From Dokdonia donghaensis DSW-1 (lineage in GTDB: Bacteria > Bacteroidota > Bacteroidia > Flavobacteriales > Flavobacteriaceae), in NCBI RefSeq assembly GCF_001653755.1, contig NZ_CP015125.1, positions 184,001 through 248,000 of the forward strand: a DNA stretch of 64,000 nucleotides. The letters are read 5' to 3'. Positions 42,690-52,055 of the stretch are shown piece by piece. Position 1 is the first letter of the stretch. Every line of letters starts with the position of its first letter. Made by a program: the position numbers and the translations under genes. The notes under the pieces were generated by a model, which was not told the origin of the DNA, searched no databases, and was given only the letters and a program-made list of their open reading frames with translations.

Positions 42690-43883
42690 ATGAAGGAAAC
42701 ACCCGTAAAATCTAACTCACGTAAGGCGATGAAATATCGTGGCGTTGAGTGCCTTAACTGCGGGCACCCGCTAGACCTCACCGATCGTTATTGTGCATAC
42801 TGCGGGCAAATTAACACGACAAAACGGCTCACTATAAAAGACTTTTTTAATGAGTTTGTACTGAGTGTGTTTACTTATGACTCCCGTTTTAGATATACCG
42901 TTAAAGACCTACTTTTTAAACCAGGAACCATCACAAGGTATTATGTAGAAGGAAAGCGCCTCAAATATGCAAACCCCTTTCGGTTTTTTCTGAGTGCGTC
43001 CATTTCTTATTTTATATTACTCGCAATCATAGGTTTTATAAATGGTAATAACGACTTAGATTTTACAGATGAGGGTGTCGTGCAACTCAATGTAGACCAA
43101 GCCAAAGATGATATAGACTCCATAAAAGAAATCACAAAAGACATTGACCTCAACGAGCTTCAAAACCTCAACAATGAAGAAGCACAACTTCTTGAAGAAA
43201 AAATAAACAACACTGTAGAGAAGAGTGTAAAAAAGCTCAAAGAGAGAAAAGAAGCACAAGAAGCCAAAAAAGACTCCATCGTAAAAGTACCTTATGACAC
43301 AAGAGCCGAAAGCTCCATAAACGGGATCTATCTTGAGAACATATTTACAAAAGGTGAGATATTTTACGACTTTTACGAATACACAGAAATAAGTGACCCA
43401 GAAACTGCGCTCGATAGCTTAAAATACAGCAAGACCAGAACAAACGTATTTTTATATAGCAAGAATGAGGATATAAAGCGCGTTAAGGATAATCCAGCTC
43501 GTTTTTTGAGATTTCTAGCTTCTAAGATTCCATTTTTCTTATTCTTTTTTGCACCTATTTTTGCGCTTTTCTTATGGCTAATTTATTCAAAGAAGAAATT
43601 TAATTATATGGAGCACTTAGTCTTCATATTTCACATATTCAGCTGGGTATTTTTAGTATTGCTTATTGCAATTATTCCAGACTTACTTATTGGAGATGAA
43701 ATAGTTGCATCTCTATTACTCATTCTTGTAGGTCCATTTTACTTTTACAAGGCGTTGCGTAATTTTTATAAACAAAAACGCAGGTGGACAATTCTAAAAT
43801 TTGTATTTTTAAACATAGTATTCTATTTAGGAGCGACATTATTTGCAGTAATCTTTTTTGCGATTACCGCATTTTTATTTTAA
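42690..43883 (+). CDS. DUF3667 membrane protein with zinc ribbon
   Basis: A 397-residue protein. The N-terminus has a zinc-ribbon, ECLNCGHPLDLTDRYCAYCG (two CxxC pairs), followed by the DUF3667 core TKRLTIKDFFNEFVLSVFTY, KDLLFKPGTITRYYVEGKRL and NPFRFFLSASISYF, which enters the first membrane helix near 95-115. A long Glu/Lys-rich, coiled-coil-like middle (about 130-215) precedes four C-terminal helices. Family function is unknown. apaG begins two bases after its stop. Confidence 0.85.
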   Translation: MKETPVKSNSRKAMKYRGVECLNCGHPLDLTDRYCAYCGQINTTKRLTIKDFFNEFVLSVFTYDSRFRYTVKDLLFKPGTITRYYVEGKRLKYANPFRFFLSASISYFILLAIIGFINGNNDLDFTDEGVVQLNVDQAKDDIDSIKEITKDIDLNELQNLNNEEAQLLEEKINNTVEKSVKKLKERKEAQEAKKDSIVKVPYDTRAESSINGIYLENIFTKGEIFYDFYEYTEISDPETALDSLKYSKTRTNVFLYSKNEDIKRVKDNPARFLRFLASKIPFFLFFFAPIFALFLWLIYSKKKFNYMEHLVFIFHIFSWVFLVLLIAIIPDLLIGDEIVASLLLILVGPFYFYKALRNFYKQKRRWTILKFVFLNIVFYLGATLFAVIFFAITAFLF

Positions 43884-43884
43884 A

Positions 43885-44271
43885 ATGGTACAACAAGTAA
43901 CTAGAGGCATAAAGATTTCGGTAGAGACTACCTTTGAGGGCACGTTTTATAAAAACTATAAAATGCACTTCGCCTTTGGCTACAAAGTAACCATAGACAA
44001 CCAGAGTAAAGATAGTGTACAACTTATGGCACGTCACTGGAAAATACAAGACGCTCTTAACACTCCCGAAGTCGTAAATGGCGAGGGCGTGATAGGTAAG
44101 AAACCCGTTTTAAAACCGGGCGAAAGCCACACCTATAGTTCTGGTTGCTTACTTACCTCGCCTTTTGGCTCTATGGAAGGGCATTACCAGATGGTAAACT
44201 TTACAACCACAAAAAAATTCAGAGTAAAAATACCTGCCTTTAAGCTGAGCGCACCTTTTGCATTAAACTAG
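43885..44271 (+). CDS. apaG: ApaG domain protein
   Basis: A 128-residue immunoglobulin-like fold protein, started at ATG 43885 just after the DUF3667 stop. Signatures: RGIKISVETTFEGTFYKNY, HFAFGYKVTIDNQSKDSVQL, RHWKIQDALNTPEVVNGEGV and HTYSSGCLLTSPFGSMEGHY. ApaG is conserved and was linked to cobalt resistance and diadenosine tetraphosphate levels, but its biochemical action is unsettled. The 3' end overlaps the convergent DUF6695 gene by 32 bp. Confidence 0.92.
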   Translation: MVQQVTRGIKISVETTFEGTFYKNYKMHFAFGYKVTIDNQSKDSVQLMARHWKIQDALNTPEVVNGEGVIGKKPVLKPGESHTYSSGCLLTSPFGSMEGHYQMVNFTTTKKFRVKIPAFKLSAPFALN

Positions 44272-45250
44272 CTGCCGTTTGCCCTGCAAGCTCAAGGCAA
44301 AAAATCTGTTCTCCTTGCTTTATGTTGCAGTATAAACAGTTACTGTCATAAATAAATCTATAAGGCTTCTCAGTATCAAAGCCTTCTGGCAATTGTGTAG
44401 TTCCACAAAAGTCTTGCACTCCACGCTCTGTATATCTTTTTACTAATGCCTTAGTCTTATCACCCTGGACTTCTAAATAAAAGTAAGCTCCACTACCCGT
44501 CCCATCTAGAAAGGTAGCTCCTTCTGGCACCTCAATACTTATCCCATCTTGATCAAGAACCTCAGGAACCTTTCGGTCAAAGAAGTTTGTGAGGTTTTCT
44601 TTTAAAGCTGTAGATGTGTATGGTTTTATACACCCATTATACACCTCATACACACCATCTTGTGATGCACTACGCTCTACATTACCCACGGTGCTGGGAG
44701 TAAATTTCTTATTGCGCTTAAGATATTTTATTATGGAGTTATTATTTGTACTAGCTAGAATCGTATCTGTCACAAATCTTGCACAGTTACTTCCCACTTT
44801 CCCAAAGGCTTTGTAAGGAATACTCCCTTGCCCTTGAAGACCCATTATATATGAGAGAGCCTTATCATAATCTACCGTATCACATAAGGATGCAACAAGA
44901 CGCCCCTCCCCGTGTGTTTTTTCTGGATGCGCTTCTAGCCATAATAAAAGCTCATTAAGATTAATTAATTGATTATTTTTTATCTGAGCTTTTACGGGCA
45001 CAACAAGCTCTACATCTGTAAGAGCCCCACGCACTCTCCCTTTCCCTGGAGGAGTAATATACCTGCCAAAATCAAAGTACTGAGCCACTCCCGTTTCATT
45101 TTCTATAAGAACCAGCGCAGCGTGACCTGCTTTAATATGTGTGCGTGTGCCTAACCCTACCAGTGGTAATATTTTACACATAAGCTCATCAGACATTTTT
45201 ACAAAAGTATCTGGAAAAGCGAGCACTATTATTTTACCCGTATTTTTCAA
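44240..45250 (-). CDS. DUF6695 protein, possible papain-like fold
   Basis: A 336-residue protein without signal peptide or membrane helix. The N-terminal half contains IKAGHAALVLIENETGVAQY followed by FDFGRYITPPGKGRVRG, and later YKAFGKVGSNCARFVTDTIL. His in GHAAL and Cys in SNCARFV are arranged as in permuted papain-like (NlpC/P60-related) enzymes, where His precedes Cys; that is an inference from two motifs. The C-terminal 120 residues form a separate part. It overlaps the upstream NRDE gene by 4 bp, so the two are coupled. Confidence 0.65.
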   Translation of the reverse strand: MKNTGKIIVLAFPDTFVKMSDELMCKILPLVGLGTRTHIKAGHAALVLIENETGVAQYFDFGRYITPPGKGRVRGALTDVELVVPVKAQIKNNQLINLNELLLWLEAHPEKTHGEGRLVASLCDTVDYDKALSYIMGLQGQGSIPYKAFGKVGSNCARFVTDTILASTNNNSIIKYLKRNKKFTPSTVGNVERSASQDGVYEVYNGCIKPYTSTALKENLTNFFDRKVPEVLDQDGISIEVPEGATFLDGTGSGAYFYLEVQGDKTKALVKRYTERGVQDFCGTTQLPEGFDTEKPYRFIYDSNCLYCNIKQGEQIFCLELAGQTAASLMQKVRSA

Positions 45251-45963
45251 ACAGTAACTGTATCAAAGTTAGTAATATGCACCTCATCCTTTTGTAAATC
45301 GCGGTACGTCATTATACAATCTTCCTTAGTCTTTTCTACCTGGGTAACACTTACGGTACCTAGTTTACCACGATTCATTTTAAGATCTACCTTTTCATCT
45401 CCCTCACCAGCTGTGGTGTGAAAACTTGATAATTGCTCACTACTCCAGTCAGTATTTTCAGCAAATGTTTTAAACCACTTTTTACGCTTCTCCTTCATAT
45501 CTGCAGTATACAGTGTAGAAGAAGACCATATTTTTGGTAAATCATCCAGTTCGCTTATATGCGCCTTCACTCCATCCCAAACCAGTTCTGTTGCCTTGAG
45601 ACCAGTGTTCCAATCTATAGCTATAATGGTGAAGGGCTCAATTCCTTCATAGTCAAAATCATTTATAGAAGTCGTTAAATCATCAGACTTAAGTAGTTCT
45701 TTTACCGTTACGCCTCTACTCATCTTATAATCCTCAACCTTCATATGATTTTCAAACCCTCCATTAAGAAGGCAAATCATTGTATTTTTTTCTGAAACTC
45801 CTATCCACGATCCACCGGCTACGGCATCTTTTGGAAACAGCATTTTCACCCCATCTATATCATAAAAGCTAGGCGCAAGTGTGGTTCTTCCATAAGCCTC
45901 GTCACGGTTAGAGGTTAGAATAAAAGTGTTATCTTTTTTAGGTATATAAGTAACTGTGCACAT
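45247..45963 (-). CDS. NRDE (TANGO2-like) family protein
   Basis: A 238-residue protein starting MCTVTYIPKKDNTFILTSNRDE, the Cys2-initiated NRDE signature; AVAGGSWIGVSEKNTMICLL and GGFENHMKVEDYKMSRG follow. Cys2 after Met removal suggests an N-terminal-nucleophile-type fold. Eukaryotic TANGO2 is tied to lipid and heme handling; bacterial members have no settled function. It is followed by the DUF6695 gene with a 4-bp overlap. Confidence 0.85.
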   Translation of the reverse strand: MCTVTYIPKKDNTFILTSNRDEAYGRTTLAPSFYDIDGVKMLFPKDAVAGGSWIGVSEKNTMICLLNGGFENHMKVEDYKMSRGVTVKELLKSDDLTTSINDFDYEGIEPFTIIAIDWNTGLKATELVWDGVKAHISELDDLPKIWSSSTLYTADMKEKRKKWFKTFAENTDWSSEQLSSFHTTAGEGDEKVDLKMNRGKLGTVSVTQVEKTKEDCIMTYRDLQKDEVHITNFDTVTV

Positions 45964-46114
45964 TCTTTATGGGTCGTAAGTTCTGTTTGCAACTTACGAA
46001 AAAGCCTACACTTGCGGTTTCGATACCCATTATTTTGTAGTGTGACTGTCTACCATTGCTTCACTTACATTAAAATGTGATCTTAACAAATCTAGATATG
46101 ATTGTCTTCTATTT

Positions 46115-46130
46115 TGCTTTCGCGAAAGCG
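46115..46130. repeat. Iterated palindrome copy (intergenic)
   Basis: TGCTTTCGCGAAAGCG in the divergent region between the NRDE gene and pruA. Confidence 0.9.
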
Positions 46131-46188
46131 TAAAAAACTCCAACTGTTACAGTATTGCCAAACCGCTGAGCTATCGCAATAGAATTTG

Positions 46189-46196
46189 TACTTTTG
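46189..46196 (+). promoter_or_regulatory. -7 box TACTTTTG for pruA
   Basis: Exact TAnnTTTG match 31 bases before ATG 46228; it lies downstream of the alternative upstream start, supporting 46228. Confidence 0.6.
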
Positions 46197-46227
46197 CACT
46201 ACCAAAAAATTAAAACCAAACACCACT

Positions 46228-47859
46228 ATGGGAAAAGGATTTTTTCAAGTTCCAATCGCTGTAAACGAAGAGGTAAAATCGTATACACCAGGCTCTCCAG
46301 AACGCGAGGCCGTTGCCGCAGCTTATAAAGAGTTATTTAACGCACATACCGAAGTACCTATGTACATAAATGGTAAAGAGGTGCGTACTAAAAATACACA
46401 ACCTATCACGCCACCGCACGATCACAAGAAGGTGGTAGGTGAGTTTCACCTTGCCGAAAAAACACACATTGACCAGGCTATCGCTGGAGCACTTGAGGCT
46501 CGTACGGAGTGGGCAGAGCTTCCTTGGGAGCAACGTGCTGGTATTTTCTTAAAAGCTGCAGAGCTTATCGCTGGGCCTTACCGCGCAAAGATTAATGCTG
46601 CAACAATGATTAACCAGTCTAAAACGATTTACCAAGCAGAGATTGATGCTGCTTGTGAACTTATAGACTTCTTACGTTTTAACGTGCAGTTTATGACAGA
46701 TATCTATAACGAGCAGCCAGAGTCTACCTCTGGAGCCTGGAATAGACTAGAATACCGCCCGCTAGAAGGATTTATCTATGCGATTACTCCTTTTAACTTT
46801 ACTGCCATCGCGGCAAACCTTCCTGCTGCTTGTGCACTTATGGGTAATGTAGTAGTATGGAAACCTTCAGATAGCCAGATGCTTTCTGCAAAGATTATAC
46901 TTGACATCTTCCGTGAGGCAGGTGTACCAGATGGTGTGATACAAGTGGTACACGGTGATCCAGTAATGATTACAGATACCGTACTTGCAAGCCCAGATTT
47001 TTCTGGATTACACTTTACAGGATCTACACACGTATTTAAAGATGTGTGGAAAAAGATAGGAGAAAACATACATAACTATAAAACATATCCCCGCATTGTA
47101 GGTGAGACAGGTGGTAAAGATTTTATCGTTGCACACCCTACTGCACCAGCAAAACAAGTGGCCACAGCGATCTCTCGTGGAGCGTTTGAGTTTCAAGGTC
47201 AAAAATGTAGTGCTGCAAGTCGCGGGTACATACCAGCATCTTCTTGGGAAGAAATTAAAGAGCTTGTGATAGAAGACGTAAAGTCTTTTAAAATGGGATC
47301 TCCAGAAGATATGAGCAACTTTATCACTGCTGTGATACACGAAGGATCTTTTGATAAGCTTGCAAAATACATTGACCAGGCAAAAGAAGATGCAAACGCA
47401 GAGATTATAGTAGGTGGAGGTCACGATAAGAAAAAAGGGTACTTTATAGAGCCTACCGTTATTGTCACTACAGATCCTAATTATACAACAATGCACACAG
47501 AGCTTTTTGGCCCCGTGATGACTATTTATGTATATGAAGATAAAGACTGGAGCGAGATGCTTAAGCTTGTAGACAGCACTAGTGAGTATGCACTTACTGG
47601 AGCAATACTAGCAACAGATCGTTATGCAATACAAGAAGCTACAAAAGCACTTAAAAATGCCGCTGGTAACTTCTACATAAACGATAAGCCTACGGGAGCT
47701 GTTGTAGGGCAACAACCTTTTGGAGGAGCACGTGCTTCTGGAACAAATGACAAAGCTGGATCTGCTTTAAACCTACTACGTTGGGTAAGCCCACGTATGA
47801 TTAAGGAAACATTTGTTACTCCTACAGATTACAGATACCCTTTCTTAGCTAAGAAATAG
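46228..47859 (+). CDS. pruA: L-glutamate gamma-semialdehyde dehydrogenase
   Basis: Oxidises glutamate semialdehyde (pyrroline-5-carboxylate) to glutamate, second step of proline breakdown. 543 residues, as in the single-function P5C dehydrogenase group; started at MGKGFFQVPIAVNEEVKSYT. Signatures: ITPFNFTAIAANLPAACALM, VWKPSDSQMLSA (cofactor binding), LHFTGSTHVFKDVWKKIG, the catalytic Glu in PRIVGETGGKDF and catalytic Cys in EFQGQKCSAASRGYIP. No proline dehydrogenase gene is adjacent. A terminator follows. Confidence 0.95.
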   Translation: MGKGFFQVPIAVNEEVKSYTPGSPEREAVAAAYKELFNAHTEVPMYINGKEVRTKNTQPITPPHDHKKVVGEFHLAEKTHIDQAIAGALEARTEWAELPWEQRAGIFLKAAELIAGPYRAKINAATMINQSKTIYQAEIDAACELIDFLRFNVQFMTDIYNEQPESTSGAWNRLEYRPLEGFIYAITPFNFTAIAANLPAACALMGNVVVWKPSDSQMLSAKIILDIFREAGVPDGVIQVVHGDPVMITDTVLASPDFSGLHFTGSTHVFKDVWKKIGENIHNYKTYPRIVGETGGKDFIVAHPTAPAKQVATAISRGAFEFQGQKCSAASRGYIPASSWEEIKELVIEDVKSFKMGSPEDMSNFITAVIHEGSFDKLAKYIDQAKEDANAEIIVGGGHDKKKGYFIEPTVIVTTDPNYTTMHTELFGPVMTIYVYEDKDWSEMLKLVDSTSEYALTGAILATDRYAIQEATKALKNAAGNFYINDKPTGAVVGQQPFGGARASGTNDKAGSALNLLRWVSPRMIKETFVTPTDYRYPFLAKK

Positions 47860-47898
47860 GTTACCTTTTTTCGTCTTTGAGACGAGGTATATAATAAG

Positions 47899-47933
47899 CA
47901 ACAGGCTTTCTATTATAGAGAGCCTGTTTTTTA
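47899..47933 (+). terminator. Terminator after pruA
   Basis: AACAGGCT pairs with AGCCTGTT around a 14-base loop, then TTTT. Confidence 0.85.
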
Positions 47934-47936
47934 TTG

Positions 47937-47952
47937 CGCTTTCGCGAAAGCG
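47937..47952. repeat. Iterated palindrome copy (intergenic)
   Basis: CGCTTTCGCGAAAGCG just after the pruA terminator. Confidence 0.93.
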
Positions 47953-48001
47953 GAATTACAGAATTTGACGCTAGAGGGTTTTTCACTCACTAAAAAGGCC
48001 G

Positions 48002-48385
48002 CTATCCCGCAAGTCTACACGCACCATATACCTCTGGGATTCCCATAAGGCGTACCTCGCGCAAGCTATTACCATAACCTTGCACTCGCGTAGGTATCAA
48101 CCATATTGCATACCCAAAAATCACAACCCACAATGCAGCTACTATAAAAAAAGATGCAATAGGATCTACCAGATAACACAGATACTGGACGCCTGTTACA
48201 GCAGTTGCTGCTTTTATCACATACCTAGCCCATAACTTGACTGCATATACTCTTACCTTATGTTCTTTTCTAGTTTTTGGCAATTCAATACCCAAGTGCA
48301 CAAGCAAGGCATATACAAAAGGTCTATATGCAGTTGCGGCCACACTTGCGCTACCTAACAGTATTAAAAAATGTAGTATCTCCAT
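48002..48385 (-). CDS. Small hypothetical membrane protein after metF
   Basis: A 127-residue protein with hydrophobic stretches at about 4-30, 55-72 and 75-97 and a soluble end (TRVQGYGNSLREVRLMGIPE). I recognise no family. It follows metF by 10 bases on the same strand, so it is probably the last gene of the methionine operon, without a visible functional link. Confidence 0.6.
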   Translation of the reverse strand: MEILHFLILLGSASVAATAYRPFVYALLVHLGIELPKTRKEHKVRVYAVKLWARYVIKAATAVTGVQYLCYLVDPIASFFIVAALWVVIFGYAIWLIPTRVQGYGNSLREVRLMGIPEVYGACRLAG

Positions 48386-48395
48386 TAGATTAATT

Positions 48396-49361
48396 TTAAA
48401 AAACAGCCGCAGCTATCTGTCTAATATTATCACTTTTACCCATTGAGTAATAATGTAGCACGGGTACGCCAGCAGCTTGTAACTCCTTGCTTTGCTGTAT
48501 GCACCACTCTATTCCTATTTGCCGCACAGCAGCGGCATCGCTAGCTTTTACAACTTCCATTACTAATGTGTCTGGCACATCTACGCTAAAACGTTGCGGA
48601 ATTAAATTAAGTTGCTTTTTTGTGGCAAGTGGTTTAAGCCCTGGTATAATAGGTTTTGTGATACCGGCGGCTCTGCACTTTTCTACAAAATCAAAGTATT
48701 TCTGATTATCAAAAAACATTTGAGTTACCACATAACAAGCCCCAGCTTCTAGCTTTTTCTTTAAAAAATGAATGTCACTTTCAAGACTGGGCGCTTCCAG
48801 ATGCTTTTCTGGATATCCCGCCACACCTATGCAAAAGTCTGTCTTTGCACTGTTCTGCAAATCTTCATCTAGGTAGGTGCCATTATTTAAATCAATAATT
48901 TGCTCTACGAGGTCTTGCGCATAGATATTTCCATTTTTATTGGGCTTGTAGTAAGTCTCACTCTTTACCGCATCACCGCGTAAGGCCATCACATTCTCAA
49001 TACCTAGAAAATCCATATCTATCAAAAAATTCTCAGTATCTTCTTTAGAAAAACCTCCGCATAGCACGTGCGGTACTGCATCTACTTGATAGCGGTTTTG
49101 TATCGCAGCACAAATACCCACAGTACCAGGGCGTTTACGCACCACCTTTTTCTCTAGCAATCCATCCTCACGCTCCTTATAAATGTATTCCTCACGGTGA
49201 TAAGTTACATCTATAAAAGGCGGCTTAAATTCCATAAGCGGATCTATATTATCAAAAATAGTATTGATATTTTGTCCTTTAAGAGGTGGCAAGATTTCAA
49301 AAGAAAAATCGGTTCTCTTCGCTGCTATTGCTTCTGCTATGTGATCTCGTACTTTTGTCAT
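48396..49361 (-). CDS. metF: Methylenetetrahydrofolate reductase
   Basis: Reduces 5,10-methylene-THF to 5-methyl-THF, the methyl donor for MetH, with FAD. 321 residues. Signatures: FSFEILPPLKGQNINTIFDN, PFIDVTYHREE, ALRGDAVKSETYYKPN, FCIGVAGYPEKHLEAPSLES, GACYVVTQMFFDNQKYFDFV and IIPGLKPLATKKQLNLIPQR. It lies 3 bases after the large metH gene, in the order expected for a methionine operon. Confidence 0.96.
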   Translation of the reverse strand: MTKVRDHIAEAIAAKRTDFSFEILPPLKGQNINTIFDNIDPLMEFKPPFIDVTYHREEYIYKEREDGLLEKKVVRKRPGTVGICAAIQNRYQVDAVPHVLCGGFSKEDTENFLIDMDFLGIENVMALRGDAVKSETYYKPNKNGNIYAQDLVEQIIDLNNGTYLDEDLQNSAKTDFCIGVAGYPEKHLEAPSLESDIHFLKKKLEAGACYVVTQMFFDNQKYFDFVEKCRAAGITKPIIPGLKPLATKKQLNLIPQRFSVDVPDTLVMEVVKASDAAAVRQIGIEWCIQQSKELQAAGVPVLHYYSMGKSDNIRQIAAAVF

Positions 49362-49364
49362 AAT

Positions 49365-52055
49365 CTACTCTGCTATATTTGGGGTGAGCCATTTTTCCGC
49401 TTTCGCGAAAGCAAAATTTTTGCGGCTCGCATAGTCCTTTACTTGATCTTCTTTTATTTTCCCTAGCCCAAAATACCTCGCCTCAGGGTGCCCGAAATAA
49501 TACCCGCTCACACTTGCCGCCGGCCACATCGCCAAACTTTCGGTAAGTGAAACACCTATGGACTCTTCCACGTCAAGCAACTTCCAGATGGTTTCTTTCT
49601 CCAAATGATCTGGACAAGAGGGATAACCAGGCGCTGGGCGGATACCTTGATATTTTTCTTTAATTAAATCTGTATTATCCAGCGTCTCTCTAGTAGCATA
49701 TCCCCAGTGTTTTGTGCGCACTTCCTTGTGAAGATATTCGGCAAAAGCTTCTGCGAGCCTGTCTGCAAGCGCTTTAATCATTATCGCGCTGTAATCATCA
49801 AGCGCATCTTCAAACTCTTTTGCCTTTCTGGCTGTGCCAAATCCTGCTGTAACACAAAAGGCACCCATATAATCTTGCAAACCACTATCGAGCGGAGCAA
49901 TAAAATCTGATAGTGCGATATTGGGCTTTCCTGCTGCCTTTTTTGATTGTTGCCTGAGCGTTCTAAATACCACCGTATCTTCACCCTGCTCTTGACTTAC
50001 AATTATATCATCTTGGTGATTTGAATTTGCTTTAAAAAGTCCAAAAGTCGCTTTGGCAGTGAGCCATTTTTCGGAAATGATTTGTTTGAGCATTTGTTGT
50101 GCATCGGCAAATAGTTCGCTGGCTTGTGTTCCTACCACCTCATCTGTTAAAATCTCTGGGTACTTACCGTGCAAATCCCAACTTCTAAAAAACGGACTCC
50201 AATCTATATATGGCACCAGAGCGTTGAGATCTAAATGTTCAATCACTTGTACACCTAGTTCTTTTGGAGCGATAATATCTTCGGCTTTAAAATCTATTTT
50301 TAATTTATTTGCTCTTGCTTGCTCAATGGTGAGATATTCTTTGATGCGTTGTCGTGAGTTAAAATTTTCGCGAAAGCGGGCATATTCTTCCTTTAATTCG
50401 TTTTTAAAAAGAACACTTGTGTCCTTCTGTAACAAATCACCCACAATAGTCACCGCTCTGCTGGCATCGTTTACGTGCACAACGGCGCTCTCATAATGCG
50501 TGTCAATTTTTACCGCAGTGTGTGCCTTGCTTGTGGTCGCACCACCTATCAAAACTGGTATTTTAATATCTTGACGCGCAAGTTCTTTGGCTAGATATAC
50601 CATCTCATCGAGGCTAGGTGTGATTAAACCGCTTAGACCTATGATGTCTGCATTTTCGGCAAGGGCGGTGGCTATAATTTTTTCTGGCGGCACCATCACC
50701 CCTAGGTCTATAATCTCATAATTATTGCACGCTAGCACAACGCTCACGATGTTTTTACCTATATCGTGCACATCTCCTTTTACGGTTGCCATCACAATTT
50801 TACCCGCACTCTTACTAGCTGCTGCCGTCCCATTTTTTAACTTCTCTTCTTCTATGTAGGGCAATAAATAAGCAACGGCTTTTTTCATCACTCTAGCAGA
50901 TTTTACCACTTGAGGTAAAAACATCTTCCCACTCCCAAAGAGGTCTCCCACTACATTCATACCCGTCATTAAGTGACCTTCTATCACTTTAATAGGAGCA
51001 TCTACAGCTTGTCTGGCCTCTTCTACATCTTGTAGAATATAGGCATCTATCCCTTTAACAAGTGCTCTGGTGATTCGGCTTTGGATATCTTCTGTTCTCC
51101 AAGCTTCGGTTTCTTTTTCTGTAGATACTTTTTGACCTACGGTCTCTGCAAATGTGAGTAGGCGCTCTGTCGCATCATCTCTTCTATTGAGTATTACATC
51201 TTCTACACGCTCTAGTAAATCTACTGGAATATCATCATATACCTCCAGCAACGCAGGGTTTACAATACCCATATTCATCCCTGCTTTGATAGTGTGGTAT
51301 AAAAACACTGAGTGCATCGCCTCGCGCACGGCGTTATTACCTCTAAAACTAAAAGACACATTACTCACACCACCACTTACCGAGCAATGTGGGAGATGAT
51401 TGCGCACCCACTTTGTCGCTTCTATAAAGTCTAATGCATTGCGTTTATGTTCATCCATACCCGTCGCCACAGGAAAGATATTAAGATCAAAAATGATGTC
51501 TTCTGGCGGGAAGTTTACTTCATTAACTAAAATCTCATAGCTGCGCTTTGCAATCTCAATGCGACGCTCATAGGTATCTGCCTGGCCTACTTCATCAAAA
51601 GCCATTACAATCACAGCGGCACCATAACGTTTTATAGCCTTTGCTTGCTGTATAAAAATGGCTGCTCCTTCTTTTAAAGAAATAGAGTTTACCACGCATT
51701 TACCTTGTACTACCTGCAAGCCAGCCTCTATAATCTCCCATTTTGAACTATCTATCATAATGGGCACTCTCGCAATATCTGGCTCTGCAATCACAAGATT
51801 TAAAAAGGTAACCATTGCCTCCTTGCCATCTATGAGACCGTCATCCATATTAATATCGATGATTTGGGCGCCGTTTTCTACTTGATCTCTAGCTACAGAA
51901 AGTGCTTCTTCAAATTGCTGTTCTTTTATAAGTCTCAAAAACTTTCTTGACCCCGCAACATTAGTACGCTCTCCTACATTTATAAAATTACTTTCTGGAG
52001 TAATCACTAGTGGCTCAAGGCCAGAAAGTCGCATATATCGAGGAGTCACATTCAT
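49365..52055 (-). CDS. metH: Cobalamin-dependent methionine synthase, C-terminal part
   Basis: 896 residues covering the folate, cobalamin and reactivation modules of MetH. The pterin-binding domain begins near the N-terminus (NFINVGERTNVAGSRKFLRL, INSISLKEG-type barrel); the cobalamin domain has the lower-ligand motif VKGDVHDIGKNIVSVVLACN with DxHxxG; the AdoMet-binding reactivation domain includes RPAPGYPSCPDHLEK and SLTESLAMWPAASVSGYYFG near the end. The homocysteine-binding module is the separate gene at 52055, overlapping by one base; the two together equal one full MetH. Two palindrome copies lie inside. Confidence 0.96.
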   Translation of the reverse strand: MNVTPRYMRLSGLEPLVITPESNFINVGERTNVAGSRKFLRLIKEQQFEEALSVARDQVENGAQIIDINMDDGLIDGKEAMVTFLNLVIAEPDIARVPIMIDSSKWEIIEAGLQVVQGKCVVNSISLKEGAAIFIQQAKAIKRYGAAVIVMAFDEVGQADTYERRIEIAKRSYEILVNEVNFPPEDIIFDLNIFPVATGMDEHKRNALDFIEATKWVRNHLPHCSVSGGVSNVSFSFRGNNAVREAMHSVFLYHTIKAGMNMGIVNPALLEVYDDIPVDLLERVEDVILNRRDDATERLLTFAETVGQKVSTEKETEAWRTEDIQSRITRALVKGIDAYILQDVEEARQAVDAPIKVIEGHLMTGMNVVGDLFGSGKMFLPQVVKSARVMKKAVAYLLPYIEEEKLKNGTAAASKSAGKIVMATVKGDVHDIGKNIVSVVLACNNYEIIDLGVMVPPEKIIATALAENADIIGLSGLITPSLDEMVYLAKELARQDIKIPVLIGGATTSKAHTAVKIDTHYESAVVHVNDASRAVTIVGDLLQKDTSVLFKNELKEEYARFRENFNSRQRIKEYLTIEQARANKLKIDFKAEDIIAPKELGVQVIEHLDLNALVPYIDWSPFFRSWDLHGKYPEILTDEVVGTQASELFADAQQMLKQIISEKWLTAKATFGLFKANSNHQDDIIVSQEQGEDTVVFRTLRQQSKKAAGKPNIALSDFIAPLDSGLQDYMGAFCVTAGFGTARKAKEFEDALDDYSAIMIKALADRLAEAFAEYLHKEVRTKHWGYATRETLDNTDLIKEKYQGIRPAPGYPSCPDHLEKETIWKLLDVEESIGVSLTESLAMWPAASVSGYYFGHPEARYFGLGKIKEDQVKDYASRKNFAFAKAEKWLTPNIAE
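49398..49413. repeat. Iterated palindrome copy inside metH (a)
   Basis: CGCTTTCGCGAAAGCA; read on the minus strand as Ala-Phe-Ala-Lys-Ala close to the C-terminus. Confidence 0.9.
50362..50377. repeat. Iterated palindrome copy inside metH (b)
   Basis: AATTTTCGCGAAAGCG, left arm degenerate; read as Arg-Phe-Arg-Glu-Asn. Confidence 0.8.

Noticed and set aside
47008..47496. Long Cys-rich antisense frame within pruA
   Set aside because: It is the shadow of a strongly conserved gene; composition is not protein-like and there is no start signal.
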